DNA of 64,000 nt from Alistipes sp. (GTDB lineage Bacteria > Bacteroidota > Bacteroidia > Bacteroidales > Rikenellaceae). The DNA is taken from contig JAJQCA010000014.1 of assembly GCA_021202985.1 (NCBI GenBank), positions 24,251-88,250 on the forward strand, read 5' to 3'. The notes beneath the pieces were generated by a model. The model was not told the DNA's origin. It saw only the letters and a program-made list of their open reading frames with translations, and searched no databases. Shown here piece after piece: positions 43,416 to 54,000 of this stretch. Position 1 is the first letter of the stretch. Each line of letters starts with the position of its first letter. The translations under genes and the position numbers were made by a program.

Positions 43416-44750
43416 TCAGCCGGTGGAAATTTTCCCTTCTTTTTTCAACTCTTTGGATATCGAATCCCGAAGCAGGTCCATACCGAGAGATTCGCTCCCC
43501 GCGGCGAACATTTTAACTGCGGCCGAACGGATTACATTCAGGATACTGCCGCCGGATAGTTCGAAGCCCGCGGCGAACCGGACCAGTTCTCCCCTCGCGC
43601 CGTCCTTCCCCCACGCTTGCGGGATCATCGTGTCCCACAGGCGGAGGCGCTGGCCCTCGTCGGGCATAGGGAAGCAGAGCGACGACTGGAACCTGCGGAA
43701 AAACGCCTCGTCGATATTCCCGAGAAGGTTGGTGGCAAGGATGACCGTACCCGGATGGTCCTCGATTTTCTGCAGCAGGTAGGCCACCTCCTGGTTGGCG
43801 TGGCGGTCGTTGGAGTTTCCGGTGTCGGTACGGCGGCCGAACAGCGAGTCGGCCTCGTCGAAGAAGAGTATCCAGTTATGGCAGGCGGCACGGTCGAAAA
43901 CCTTCGCGAGATTTTTCTCGGTCTCGCCTATGTATTTAGATGTAATCATGGAGAGGTCCACCCGGTATACATCCAGGCCGTTACGCTTACCCAGGAGCAT
44001 GGCCGTAAGGGTTTTTCCCGTTCCCGGCGGTCCGTAGAACAGGCAGCGGTAACCGGGTTTTACCAGCCTGCCGAGCGCCCATTTTTCCTTGATTTCATTC
44101 TGCCGGCACATCCACAGGGAAATATCCTCCAGTTCCTCCTGCAATTCGTAAGGAACTACCAGGTCGTTCCACTCCAGCGGGGTTGTCACCCGCCGGGCCG
44201 GGAACGATGCGTTATAAGACGGCTCGTATTCCCGGCCGAAAACTACCTGCGATACCACTTCATCCGACAGCACGAGCCGCCCGCTCAGGAACGGTTCGCC
44301 TTCTCCCCGCCCCTCGCACCGCAGGATATTCCCGCGGGCGAACCAGTGGTCGGGTCCCAGCAGGTGCAGGACCTCGCTTCGGGCGTCCGCGTCATCCGGT
44401 TTTCCGCCCGAGACAACGAACAGTGCGGTATGTCCCGTGGGCAGGAACCCTTTATGGCTGGTACCCTGCCAGCCACCGTACTCGGTATTCGGCCGGCCGG
44501 TTACCTCGTCCGGTATCAGGAACAAATCCAACCCTCCGGGACAGACGTGCGGCATCATGGCCAGCATAAACACCAGCCATTCGTCGACAGTCATATTATA
44601 TTGAAAGCCCGGAATAGTAGTGTCCAGTGTATTCCGGAAGTGCCCGATTTCCTTATTTTTATCAGCCGTAGCGGGTGCGGAAAACAATAAATATATATAC
44701 TGCCGGATTCGTAACATATTTTTTGTAATTGTAATCAAATGAATAGTCAC
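43416..44750 (-). CDS. eCIS AAA+ ATPase (Afp15/Pvc15-like)
   Basis: This 444-residue AAA+ ATPase is of the type found at the end of eCIS clusters, thought to help assemble the particle. An N-terminal domain (MTVDEWLVFMLAMMPHVCPGGLDLFL at about 53-80) is typical of eCIS ATPases. The AAA core has Walker A GPPGTGKT (240-247), pore-type segment SKYIGETEKNLAKVF, Walker B WILFFDEADSLFG (acidic pair near 299-300), and sensor/arginine-finger region ATNLLGNIDEAFFRRF. A downstream ATG at 44717 could be the true start. It lies 144 nt after the tape-measure-family gene and runs in the same direction. Confidence 0.88.
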   Translation of the reverse strand: MTIHLITITKNMLRIRQYIYLLFSAPATADKNKEIGHFRNTLDTTIPGFQYNMTVDEWLVFMLAMMPHVCPGGLDLFLIPDEVTGRPNTEYGGWQGTSHKGFLPTGHTALFVVSGGKPDDADARSEVLHLLGPDHWFARGNILRCEGRGEGEPFLSGRLVLSDEVVSQVVFGREYEPSYNASFPARRVTTPLEWNDLVVPYELQEELEDISLWMCRQNEIKEKWALGRLVKPGYRCLFYGPPGTGKTLTAMLLGKRNGLDVYRVDLSMITSKYIGETEKNLAKVFDRAACHNWILFFDEADSLFGRRTDTGNSNDRHANQEVAYLLQKIEDHPGTVILATNLLGNIDEAFFRRFQSSLCFPMPDEGQRLRLWDTMIPQAWGKDGARGELVRFAAGFELSGGSILNVIRSAAVKMFAAGSESLGMDLLRDSISKELKKEGKISTG

Positions 44751-44894
44751 CTATAAAGTTTCATCGAAGTGTTTTAACATTATCTCAGAGAACATTTCCT
44801 ATGCGGTGACAATTGCGGCATCTTTGGCCCGTATCACCTTCCCGCACCGCGGGCCACCTTTTTTTCTACTTTTGTCTGCATATACGTTTGCTTT

Positions 44895-47800
44895 TTATCT
44901 CCATTTCACCATAAGCGGCAAAGGCATCCACGGGTATTTCACCACCGAGTACGACCAGGGCAGGCTGTCGAGCAGCATATCGTACGACTTCGTTTCTACC
45001 GCCAGCTCGATGCGGTCCGCAAGGAATTCCAACCGCCCGTACCTCTGCAGGAAGCCTTCCCGCAGGGCCTCCGCGGAACTGCCTTTTAATTTTGTCCAAT
45101 GGAGTATAGCTCCCTCGAGCATGGAATCGGCATCGGCCAGCTCGTCCGGTGTCAGCGGAACACATCTTTCAACCGGCTCTGTCATATCCAACCCCACGAG
45201 GATTTTATTCAGGGGCAGTTCATATTCCGGGGAATCCGGCTCCCCCCATACGGCATACTGAAGAAGATACAATGCTTTGCACTTCTGCTTTATACCCGGG
45301 AAAAAGTTATCCGGCGTAAGCCCGGTTACGGTGAACAGCCGCGGGTAGAACGGCGCCAAGAGTACCATTCCGGCATTACTTATAAATACCGGTTCTGAAT
45401 GGGGAGAGTGGGATAACTCCAACCCGGAGGGTGAATTCCGGGATATACCGCTCGTGGTTTCCGGCACCGATAGTTTTACAGGACCCGACCCTCTTTTCGT
45501 TCTTTCATATGTCTCTATACCTCCGTTCCCGGATACCCGCCCGCTACGGTTATCGGAATCATGGTTTCGAACCAGCCCGTTCTTCAAATTCTCTCCTCTT
45601 TCCATACCCGGTGCCGGACGAGTGTCTGATTCGGCTGCGGTCTTTATCCCACTCGTAACCAATACTGTAGTCTTCCTATCCTGATGCCCGGTTACCCACT
45701 CGGAACCGCGTTCTGATGGGCTATCAGCCCCTGAACCCTTCTCCCCGCCACCCTGTGAGCGGGTCGGCACCGGGTAGTACCCGATTTTATTTATTGCACC
45801 GCCCTCCGTAACTTCCTCCTTTTCGAATCGCGGCATCATCACCGTTCGTAATGTGTCCGGCAATTCGCTTTCCGGCAGACCGGTGAGGATACATAGTTTT
45901 TTCAGAATCCCAGCCGTCAATCCACCGTGGTTGTGGGCGGAAGACCCGGCAGTAAAAATCATTTTCAGCAACCAGTCCCGGACCATTGTCTCGTACCGAA
46001 TTTTCTCGATGTCGATACCTTTCCGTGTTAAGACGGGATAAAATTCCATCGCCTTATCAATCGCTTCGGACAGGTTACGTGCGGCTGCTGTCATACCTGA
46101 AGATTGGAGCGAAGACACCATGTCCTGTAAAGGCCTGTACCTGTAATATTGGTCCCAGAGATTTACCACTTCCTGCCTTACGACCGGCGGGAGCGTAGAG
46201 GCACGTAATATCAAAAGGCACAAAAGCTCCCCGTAATCCATATTATAACTATCCGATAAAACCTTAACCAGAGTGTTGATATCCGGTCGTCCGCTGCCGT
46301 AACCGGATATCGCTTCGAACACAGCCTCCTTTAACCTCGCTTTCCGAGCCTGCCCCGAAACCGCCCCCATTCCGTCTAATCCATTCAACAAAACATGCAA
46401 CAAAGATTCGATTCCCGTCTTGGAATCGTACCAAAAACCCGTCAACGCTAAAACCTGCCCGCGACTCAATTTCACGGCCATCGACTCACGGAAACTTCTG
46501 TCCTTCATCCTACGCACGAGTTCCGCAAGAAACCCCGGCTCCGGTTTGGTCCCGGTCCTGAACGCGGTATACAATCCTTCCAGGATCGCTCCGTCATCTA
46601 TGGACCGACCGGAGTCGGAAGGTCTGCTTTCGTTCCACAACTCCCCGATAATGACAGCGAGTTCCCTGTCGGCCGTATGCAGGTCCGTCACCGCACCGGC
46701 CATAAACCCGAGGACATCCGCCATGTATAAATTGTAACGGGCCGCAATTCGCCCGATCACACTCCGTACGTATGCCTTACGGTTAAATCCCTGCCCGGTA
46801 CCAGAAAGCAACAGCCGGAACAGGATACCCCATTTCACCGTTAGGAAATCGCCCGAGGTACGGCCCTGTAACGCTCCGGCGGTGTTCTGGCGGTCGAGTT
46901 CCCGGGAATACCTTACTACGAAGCCACCCTGACGGGGGGAAACCGCCCGGGCCAGCCGCTCCATCTCCGTCTCTTTGAGGGGATGCAGAAACCTGCGGCA
47001 GGACTCCTCCTCCGACAGTACCGCACTCAGCACCGGCATAAACGGATGGTCCGGAAGCAAACTCCCGTGCTGCAGTTCGGAATAAAATATCCGGAAAAGC
47101 CTGCCCCTGTCGGCCGATAGTTTACGGTTTTCGCTGTTTTCCGTCTCACGCCTTATTTCCGACAGCAATCGTATAAGTTCCGGAATGCCGGACCAGCCGC
47201 GGGTATATCCTTCCGCCTCATCCGTTATAAAGCGTACCAGACGGGTAAACGTCAAGTTATATCTTCCGGAAAAGGAGGCAATGGTACCGCACACGAACCT
47301 CTTGCGGTTGAAGTAACTGCCCCGGTCGTCGAGCAAATACGAATACACAACCGACCAGACGACATTCCTCCGGTCTTCCACCCGCATACCCGACACGCCT
47401 TCCCCGGCAAATTTCTTATTCAGCAACCGGACGTAAGAGCAGACAAATCCGGCTTCGGAAGGAACTATCGTCCGCACTCCGGTTTCGAGCACTTCGTCGT
47501 CGAATTGGTATACCATACGCCGTTGGAGCGAGGTATAGTGTCCGTAAGTCCGCAGAAAGCGGACGAATTCCACCCCGTGGTTTTCGAGTACGAAAAGGAA
47601 CAATCCGTTCATGTCTTTCCCGTACTCACCCATCCGGCCGGGTGAGAGGTAACCGTTGAGCAGGAAGCCGCACAATAATTCGAAGGCATTTTTTCGTGCG
47701 TGACCGGTGGAGACAGAGACATCCGAATCGTTGTTTTCAAGAGTTCGGCGAAGCGCCACGGCGAAGGCTTCCCGGAATTTTTCCGTGAACTGCCCGTAAA

Positions 47801-48002
47801 ACCTGTCTTCCTCCAGCTCGCCCACATCTATTTCGAGACATTTCACCATGACCGGTTCGTCGGTACAGAGTGAGTCCATCGCCGCTCCGGCCGGGCTTTC
47901 AACCGAGGCCGAGTAGAACCCGTCCCACCGCGAGAACAATTGCCGCGCGAATTGTTCGGAGTCCGTACGCAGGTCGATTTTTATATGGCTTATTTCATTC
48001 AT
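44895..48002 (-). CDS. Contractile injection system tape-measure-family protein (CIS_TMP-like)
   Basis: This 1,035-residue protein uses the ATG at 48002 (MNEISHIKIDLRTDSEQFARQLFSRWDGFY). The upstream open frame lies inside the neighbouring baseplate gene. The opening is the usual start of the large CIS tape-measure family (HxIxKQxxxV-type strand, then FARxLFxxxxxFY). The body shows repeated helical modules with GxLPWW-free but similar spacing, for example FELLCGFLLNGYLSPG, LYNEYGxx-like LFLFVLENHGVEFVRFLRTYG, and the C-terminal NAGMVLLAPFYPRLF and ALYLLQYAVWGEPDSPEYELPLNKILVGL, ending PWSYSVVKYPWM. It overlaps the Afp12-like gene by 4 nt (ATGA). The exact role in setting tube length is a family inference. 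Confidence 0.8.
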   Translation of the reverse strand: MNEISHIKIDLRTDSEQFARQLFSRWDGFYSASVESPAGAAMDSLCTDEPVMVKCLEIDVGELEEDRFYGQFTEKFREAFAVALRRTLENNDSDVSVSTGHARKNAFELLCGFLLNGYLSPGRMGEYGKDMNGLFLFVLENHGVEFVRFLRTYGHYTSLQRRMVYQFDDEVLETGVRTIVPSEAGFVCSYVRLLNKKFAGEGVSGMRVEDRRNVVWSVVYSYLLDDRGSYFNRKRFVCGTIASFSGRYNLTFTRLVRFITDEAEGYTRGWSGIPELIRLLSEIRRETENSENRKLSADRGRLFRIFYSELQHGSLLPDHPFMPVLSAVLSEEESCRRFLHPLKETEMERLARAVSPRQGGFVVRYSRELDRQNTAGALQGRTSGDFLTVKWGILFRLLLSGTGQGFNRKAYVRSVIGRIAARYNLYMADVLGFMAGAVTDLHTADRELAVIIGELWNESRPSDSGRSIDDGAILEGLYTAFRTGTKPEPGFLAELVRRMKDRSFRESMAVKLSRGQVLALTGFWYDSKTGIESLLHVLLNGLDGMGAVSGQARKARLKEAVFEAISGYGSGRPDINTLVKVLSDSYNMDYGELLCLLILRASTLPPVVRQEVVNLWDQYYRYRPLQDMVSSLQSSGMTAAARNLSEAIDKAMEFYPVLTRKGIDIEKIRYETMVRDWLLKMIFTAGSSAHNHGGLTAGILKKLCILTGLPESELPDTLRTVMMPRFEKEEVTEGGAINKIGYYPVPTRSQGGGEKGSGADSPSERGSEWVTGHQDRKTTVLVTSGIKTAAESDTRPAPGMERGENLKNGLVRNHDSDNRSGRVSGNGGIETYERTKRGSGPVKLSVPETTSGISRNSPSGLELSHSPHSEPVFISNAGMVLLAPFYPRLFTVTGLTPDNFFPGIKQKCKALYLLQYAVWGEPDSPEYELPLNKILVGLDMTEPVERCVPLTPDELADADSMLEGAILHWTKLKGSSAEALREGFLQRYGRLEFLADRIELAVETKSYDMLLDSLPWSYSVVKYPWMPLPLMVKWR

Positions 48003-50302
48003 TCCGTAACGTATTTGAACCTTATGAAAGCGTGAAGTTGCAGGGAAAATTCCTCCGTCCTGGCCGGGTCTCGTGCCGCAATCGCCCTTTTCCACGGGTA
48101 GTACATTTTTTCGAAACAGGCCAGATCGTCGGCATGCAGCCAGAGGAACCGGCTGTCGAGGTGGGCCGGGAGCCGTTCCGCGAGGAATCGTTGGAGTTCC
48201 CGCTTGCGGCTGTCCCTGCGGGTCCACCACGGCAGTACAATAGTCAACCGCCCGTTTTCATCGTCGGGAACTGTTTCCAACAGGATATGTTCCACTACAT
48301 ACAGCCTCGCGGACGATAGCGAGAGGATCCGCAACAATCGGCGGGCGCCGGCCGCAAAGCGTGCGGCTTCACCTGCGGTCGTATAGCTGCCCATGTCCAA
48401 CTGCGCTCCGGTCTCCCGATGACGGAACAACAGCCGTACCTGCCCCCCGGACTTGATAACGGTGCTCCAGAAATTTTGGTCCGGTCCGTCTACCAGCATC
48501 GATTCCGGTATAATTCCCTTTCCGAATACCGGAATGCGGCCAACCGCCTCCTCCGGAGTCGCTTCCGGACCGGTGTGGGCTGCAAGCCGGGAAAGGCACC
48601 CAGGCTCCGCCATCTCCCACCCGAGGTCCGCCAGAAACTTGCCGTCGCGCACCAGGCATCCGTCCCAAACCACCGTGAGGGAATATTTCCGGAACACTTT
48701 ATCCACCGGGGTTTCGTCATCGGAGGGCACACCTTCAAGCGCGAAGAACAATGCCGTAATGCCCGGTATCGTACGGCCCTCGGGGTCGTTCAGGTCCGCG
48801 GCTCCGGCCCTCTGCCGCATCAGTGCGGGAAGGAGCGAAGCCACGGCGAACCTTTTTTCCAACTCCTGTGAAGGCGAAGCTCCGGAGGTGAACGGTAAGA
48901 ACAGGGTCTCGTCCTCCCCGTGGAGGGCGCAGAGAAACCGCATCCACTCCTGCCGGTGGCGGAGTACCGTCCGGCGGTTTACGACCGGCACTCCGCCGAG
49001 TGCCTCCACGTCCCTCAATTCCCCGGCATCCGGGGCCGTGTCGCCGGGCCATCCCAGCCGTGAAGGGGGACCGGACCGGATTACCGTCTCCGGAATTGCG
49101 GTCGCCTGCGCCAGAACGCTTTCGAACAGCATATCGAAAAGGGCTAAATATTCGCGCAACTGCACGGTCCGTATCCTTTCCGACCCGGTCATAAGGGGTT
49201 GTATGCCGTTGGAGTTTATTCCGTAGCAGTCCGGGAAATCGAGCGTCACGGAGCGATGGGCGGAAATATCCCGCGTCTTACCGCCTATGAACCCCGGTGG
49301 CGTTCCGGGAGTTTCGGCCGAACCGGATGGTGTACCAGTCCCGATGGACCCGTCGCTCCCGGCGGACCATACAGGCCCGGAAGACCCGTCACTCCCGGCG
49401 GATCCGAAGGACCCGGAAACACTTTTCGCCACGGGAACCTTAACACCCCGGCTTATACAGCCCTCTTTCCGGGCTCTCAAATCACCGGCGATTCTTTCCT
49501 CCCGTATATCATCAGTACCTTCTTTACCCATGCCGCCTCCGGTTCCGGTTACGGCTCCGGTTCCGGCTCCGGTTACGTCTCCGCCTCCGGTTACGGTTCC
49601 GCCGCCACCAACACTTACGGGCCTTTTACCGGAATACCCGCCGGCCATGGCCGACCCCCTGCCACCGTCAGGGATCTTTGCGGGCATGCCAGCCGTTTCC
49701 GATAACCCGGACAAACCGGCCGGCTCCCCGGGAGTACCGGAATAACGTCCGTCTTTATTGCCAATCCCGGTACTTCCGGCAAACCCATCCGGTTCGCATC
49801 CGCCAGCCACCCTGCCGAATTTTATACTTCCGAGCGTCTCTCCGAGGTTGCGGTGGGCATGGTATAGTTTTCTGACTTTCCCTTCAATGCTTTTCCCTTC
49901 CGTCCCGGCTGCCGTCGATATCGTAAATTCGTATTTCCCGCCCCTGAAGCGCACCCGGCAGCCGGCCAGCCCGGGGATACTCCCGAGCGCCAGTCGTTCG
50001 TAATCCTCCGCGGTAACAGGACACGGCCTCTCCGTTTCGCCGCGGGACACAAGCCCGTACTCCTCCCAGCGGGAAGTTCCCGCCTCACCGCGGCACAGGT
50101 AATCCTCGAGCGGGAAACCGAGTTTATAGGCCAGTTCGTAAAGGGCGTAATTCAGGATTTCGAGGGTTGTCACACCCGGGTCGTGCAGGTTAAAATCTGT
50201 CCAGACTTTACCGCAAAGCTCCTGCAACAAGGCTATGGATTCGTCCTGCAACCTCTGGAAAAGGCTGGCTTTTTTATCGCGCCGTTCAATATGCATCACC
50301 AT
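47999..50302 (-). CDS. eCIS baseplate protein (Afp12-like) with a Gly/Ser/Thr-rich insertion
   Basis: This is a 767-residue baseplate component. The start DESIALLQELCGKVWTDFNLHDPGVTTLEILNYALYELAYKLGF is typical of the large wedge proteins of contractile injectors (WTDxNxHDPGxTLLE). Residues 1-165 and 348-767 look structured (REYLALFDMLFESVLAQA, EWMRFLCALHGEDE, VVEHILLETVP, WWTRRDSRKRELQRFLAERLPAH). Between them lies about 180 residues of low-complexity sequence rich in Gly, Ser, Thr and Pro. The same position is short in the wedge proteins I know, so this is an insertion. The gene overlaps the next downstream gene by 4 nt and the upstream fibre-like gene by 17 nt. Confidence 0.78.
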   Translation of the reverse strand: MVMHIERRDKKASLFQRLQDESIALLQELCGKVWTDFNLHDPGVTTLEILNYALYELAYKLGFPLEDYLCRGEAGTSRWEEYGLVSRGETERPCPVTAEDYERLALGSIPGLAGCRVRFRGGKYEFTISTAAGTEGKSIEGKVRKLYHAHRNLGETLGSIKFGRVAGGCEPDGFAGSTGIGNKDGRYSGTPGEPAGLSGLSETAGMPAKIPDGGRGSAMAGGYSGKRPVSVGGGGTVTGGGDVTGAGTGAVTGTGGGMGKEGTDDIREERIAGDLRARKEGCISRGVKVPVAKSVSGSFGSAGSDGSSGPVWSAGSDGSIGTGTPSGSAETPGTPPGFIGGKTRDISAHRSVTLDFPDCYGINSNGIQPLMTGSERIRTVQLREYLALFDMLFESVLAQATAIPETVIRSGPPSRLGWPGDTAPDAGELRDVEALGGVPVVNRRTVLRHRQEWMRFLCALHGEDETLFLPFTSGASPSQELEKRFAVASLLPALMRQRAGAADLNDPEGRTIPGITALFFALEGVPSDDETPVDKVFRKYSLTVVWDGCLVRDGKFLADLGWEMAEPGCLSRLAAHTGPEATPEEAVGRIPVFGKGIIPESMLVDGPDQNFWSTVIKSGGQVRLLFRHRETGAQLDMGSYTTAGEAARFAAGARRLLRILSLSSARLYVVEHILLETVPDDENGRLTIVLPWWTRRDSRKRELQRFLAERLPAHLDSRFLWLHADDLACFEKMYYPWKRAIAARDPARTEEFSLQLHAFIRFKYVTE
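49277..49810 (-). repeat. Low-complexity coding repeat in the Afp12-like gene
   Basis: Residues 165-342 of the baseplate protein are coded by GC-rich, imperfectly repetitive DNA. Around 49532-49612 the plus strand repeats GGTTCCGGTTACGG/GGCTCCGGTTCC-type units (coding Gly-Thr-Val-Thr-Gly repeats on the minus strand). Near residues 300-322 the words GSAGSDGSSGPVW and SAGSDGSIG repeat with a 12-residue period. Such tracts can grow or shrink by slippage. Confidence 0.75.
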
Positions 50303-51023
50303 GGCTTTCGTCGTAACCCGGAGCCCAGAGCCGGGTTATATGGAACGTGATACCGGTATTTGGTCCGTAATTGAATACCGTCCTCGCCTGAAGGATGCAG
50401 GCAAATCCCTCCTTTTTCCACCTCAGGCGTATTTTATTACCCCGCATCCCGAAATGAGATGAAGTTTTCCTGACACGGGGCCGTGACCCGAAGCAATGGG
50501 TGGCCGTAGCCACTACCACGGCATGCCGGCCGGTGTTTTTCAGACCACAACCGGCCGCTATCTCCAGCGCCCAGCTACCGCCGAGCGGACCCGTCATGTC
50601 ATGCCACCGCCCGTCGGCCGGCACCTCGCCTGCCGCGAAGGCGCCGCGGCGTCCCGCACACGCCACCGTTCCCGGAACTGTGACGGTTGCTTCCGGCCGG
50701 CCTATCACTATATTTCCGTCGGGGTGGAGCGTCAACGCGGGAGAACTTCCCCCTTCCCCGCCCCGGCCTACGGCAAGACTGCCGGTCCGGCTGTCGAGCG
50801 ATATTTCCCAGGCGGCCGTTTCGTCCTCCGGCCTGCGGTAGAGTGAGATAACGGCGGTATTACCCTCCACGGGAATAAGCCTCAGCCCCTGCCGCGCATC
50901 CTTGGATATGCCGTCGTCGAGTATGTTCACCGCGGAATCGATAAGGTTCTCGAAATCGGCCTGTGTTGGCTTATTTCCCTTGCCGAAGCACTGTTTGAGT
51001 GTTTGTCTGTTCCTTTTAGGCAT
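50286..51023 (-). CDS. eCIS fibre- or adhesin-like protein
   Basis: This 245-residue protein sits between the two large baseplate genes. The first 45 residues (FGKGNKPTQADFENLIDSAVNILDDGI) form a short helical base often seen in tail-fibre-like proteins attached to baseplates. A beta-rich stretch follows with fibre-like TGSLAVGRGGEGG and LTLHPDGNIVIG turns, then a compact C-terminal domain (DGRWHDMTGPLGGSWALEIAAGCGLKNTGRHAVVVATATHCFG) that may contact the target cell. I do not recognise a receptor-binding family. It starts 17 nt after the Afp11-like gene and overlaps the next gene by 17 nt. Confidence 0.6.
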   Translation of the reverse strand: MPKRNRQTLKQCFGKGNKPTQADFENLIDSAVNILDDGISKDARQGLRLIPVEGNTAVISLYRRPEDETAAWEISLDSRTGSLAVGRGGEGGSSPALTLHPDGNIVIGRPEATVTVPGTVACAGRRGAFAAGEVPADGRWHDMTGPLGGSWALEIAAGCGLKNTGRHAVVVATATHCFGSRPRVRKTSSHFGMRGNKIRLRWKKEGFACILQARTVFNYGPNTGITFHITRLWAPGYDESHGDAY

Positions 51024-51040
51024 AACCGGCCATTAACTTT

Positions 51041-54000
51041 TCAACAAATTACGAGGTTCCCTCCCACGGTCATCTCCTCCAATCCGAACGCACCCGGAGA
51101 GCCTGCATGGAACGCATGCTCGGCCGCGGGTACGAATATGGCAGCGGGCCGCGAAGGCGAAAGTACCGCCTTTCGCTCGCCGTTTTCGGCCAGCGAGTAA
51201 CGGCCACGGCCTTCCTTCGACAATATTACCAGCGACAAGTCCCGGAGCGACTCCACGCAACCGTCGGCACGGATTTCGGCCGCAAGAGCCTCCATATTTA
51301 TACGGTGGTCGAAGCAGGGTACCGATCGTGCCGCATACCACGGGGCGATATGACGGTCGCAAATTTCCTTTACCCGGCTGCGGCAACTGCCGTAGGGCAA
51401 AGAACCGTTAAAAGCTATACCGCACCTAACCATAACGCGTTCGTATACCGGATTTACCACCGTTATCCCCCCGACATGCGGGCTGGTAACCCGGCGCAGA
51501 AACCCCTCGATGCGGGCCAGCAATTCGAGGCCGGCTTTGGGGCCGAGCCCCCTGCCGGCAGGGGCCGGGTCGGCCGGTATCACGGCGAGGGTTATATCCC
51601 TCCTGCTTCGTCCCGCGGCCGGAAGTATGTATTTTACTTCGGCTACAGACGGGAATTCTTCGAGGACAAGGCGTTCGTAATCACGGGGAGTAACCGCCCG
51701 TCCCCGGTGTGACACCGACTCGGAGGTTCGCATTATTTTGCGGGAGTCGCCCGACCGATGGCCGGCACTTACCGAAGCGGTCAGTGTAACGATATCCCGG
51801 AGGCCCGGAACGGGCTTTATAGGTTTAATTTTGCCCTCCTCCAGCATGGCCGGGGTTATCCCGGCAGCCGGGGTGGTCAGCCGGGCCACGTTGGTGACGA
51901 TGCGTTTCAGGGCCGGCAGGTTACGGTAACCCTCCGCTATACCGGCCCTTAACCATAGCAATTCGCCGTCGATACGGCCGGGTAGCCTGAGTTCAAGGAC
52001 ACCGCTTATGGTCAGGTCGGCCGTAGTGTCGCAGAGTATGGCGCCGTCGGTTACCGGTTCCCAGCGGTAACCGTCGCCCCAATACCACCGCACAGTAACG
52101 GGACAGTCGGGCTTTTCCGTCAGCGGGGTAAGGTCGAAATAGAGCCTTACCACGCTCCCCGTGCCTGCCCGCAGGGCAATAATAAGGTTGGAAGGCTCCC
52201 CTGTCCCGTAGAGGAGCGGTACGGAACCGCTCTGCCCGCCGGGATAAAGGCGCCTCCATCCCGTGGGTGCGTTATGCCAGAGGGCCGAAGTCCCTTCGCC
52301 ACCGGCCCGGCGCAGGTCGATAGTTTCGGAACTGCGGTAGTCGAGCGTAATCCGTTCCACCATGGGATTATACGGCGGTGCCGGTTCGGTAAATTTCTTC
52401 AGGTTCCTGACGCGCATACTTTCGGCGTAAAGCCGGCGGTAAAGTTCCCCGCCGAAACCCTCTTCCGGGGCGGCAAGGCGAAGGCGTATAAAGCCGTCGC
52501 GCGACGCTATACCGTAATCGTACGACACGGCCGCCGAACGGTACGGCGCCGCATCCCACACCCGGATACCCGCGATAACGGATTCCGGTGACAACCGGCC
52601 TTTTTCCGCCGGCGGGTCTTCGCCTCCGACGGTGGAGAACAGGTGGTGCGGCGTTGCCTGCTCCGCTCTTTTCCACCGGTAATCTTCCAAATATGCTGAC
52701 TCGAGCAGGAACGACCGGTTGGTTATACCGCTCCGGTAACCGGAATAATATCCCGCCATTCCGTCCGTATCGTCCGGCAGGTCCTGCCACCGTATCCTCA
52801 GGTCGCATACCGGTGCGTTTTTAACCGCAAGCTCGCGGTTGCCCACCACGAACCAGGCCCCTTTCCCGGTATCCGTACCGAACGGCGCGAACGGCTTCGA
52901 GTCGTCCAGTCTGCCAAGCGCGTTATACACCTGCAACGACGACAAGCCTTCGACCCCGACGTCGAGGTCTACCCGGCCGACCATAAAATCCTTCAACCAC
53001 GTAAACGGGTAAGCCCATGCCCCGGTATCGGGCGACAGTTTCACCGCAGGAAATTCGGTATCGATACCATGTAAACCGGCAGTACAGGCCCGGGTCGCCG
53101 GGAATTCCTCGCCCATAACGAACCTTACCGTCAGGGCTCCCGACCCGTCGGACCGCTTCACGGCCACACCTCCCGGCTCCTCCCAACCCGCCGCGGTGCT
53201 TACCCGTACTTTAAAAATAGCGTTCACCAAACGCCATCGAAGCTCCGGACCGGGAATCTCCTGCAGCAGCTCCGCCGCCCGGGAGAGGAATCCGCCGAAC
53301 GGGTCATTCTCCGGGAGTATCGTTATCGAGACCGTCCTGCGGCCACCGCACAGAAGTAGTGTCGGTGAGGAAACGGCCAGGCACGGTTGCTCCGCAGCCG
53401 GCACCTCGCCGTAGGGGAACATCCGGCCGGCAGCCACCGCACCTGTTACCTCCGATATTTTCACCAACGATACGGCTCCCAGTGCCGAGCACGGGTATAC
53501 CTTGCCGTCGCTTTCATACAGCACGGCCATACCGCGGACCACTTCCGCATCGTCCAGCCACACGTCTTCCCGCAGGGTCAGGGCCGCGCTGCCGCCACCG
53601 CCCCCGCCTGACAAAGTAAAAGCCAGCCCCTCCCCGAGCCGAAGCGGCCCGGGAGTGCTTTTACCGAGAGCCACCCACACGGGTTGGTGGTCAGGCTCCC
53701 GGTCCGCGGCGCAGAGGACACCGGTTACGTACCGTGCCGGAAATTCCTTCCATCTGCCGTTGAATTCCTGGGCAATTCCACACAGGTTACGGATGAAAAC
53801 ATAAAGAAGGGCTTCCGATGGTTCCATATAGCCGTCGAACCGTACGGTCTCCCCGCGGCGGAGCTTGTCCGCGAGTGTACGCAGCCCCGGCAGCATCGCG
53901 TCGAACCGCCCGCTTTCCCTGCCGTCGGGCGAATGGAATTTCACGCATGCGGCCACCTCGAATAGTTTTTCCAGCCACAGCAAAGCCTCCCCGTCGAGAA

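Noticed and set aside
44867..44874. TACTTTTG promoter box on the plus strand
   Set aside because: No -33 element is found, and it would transcribe antisense into the tape-measure-family gene with no plus-strand gene following.
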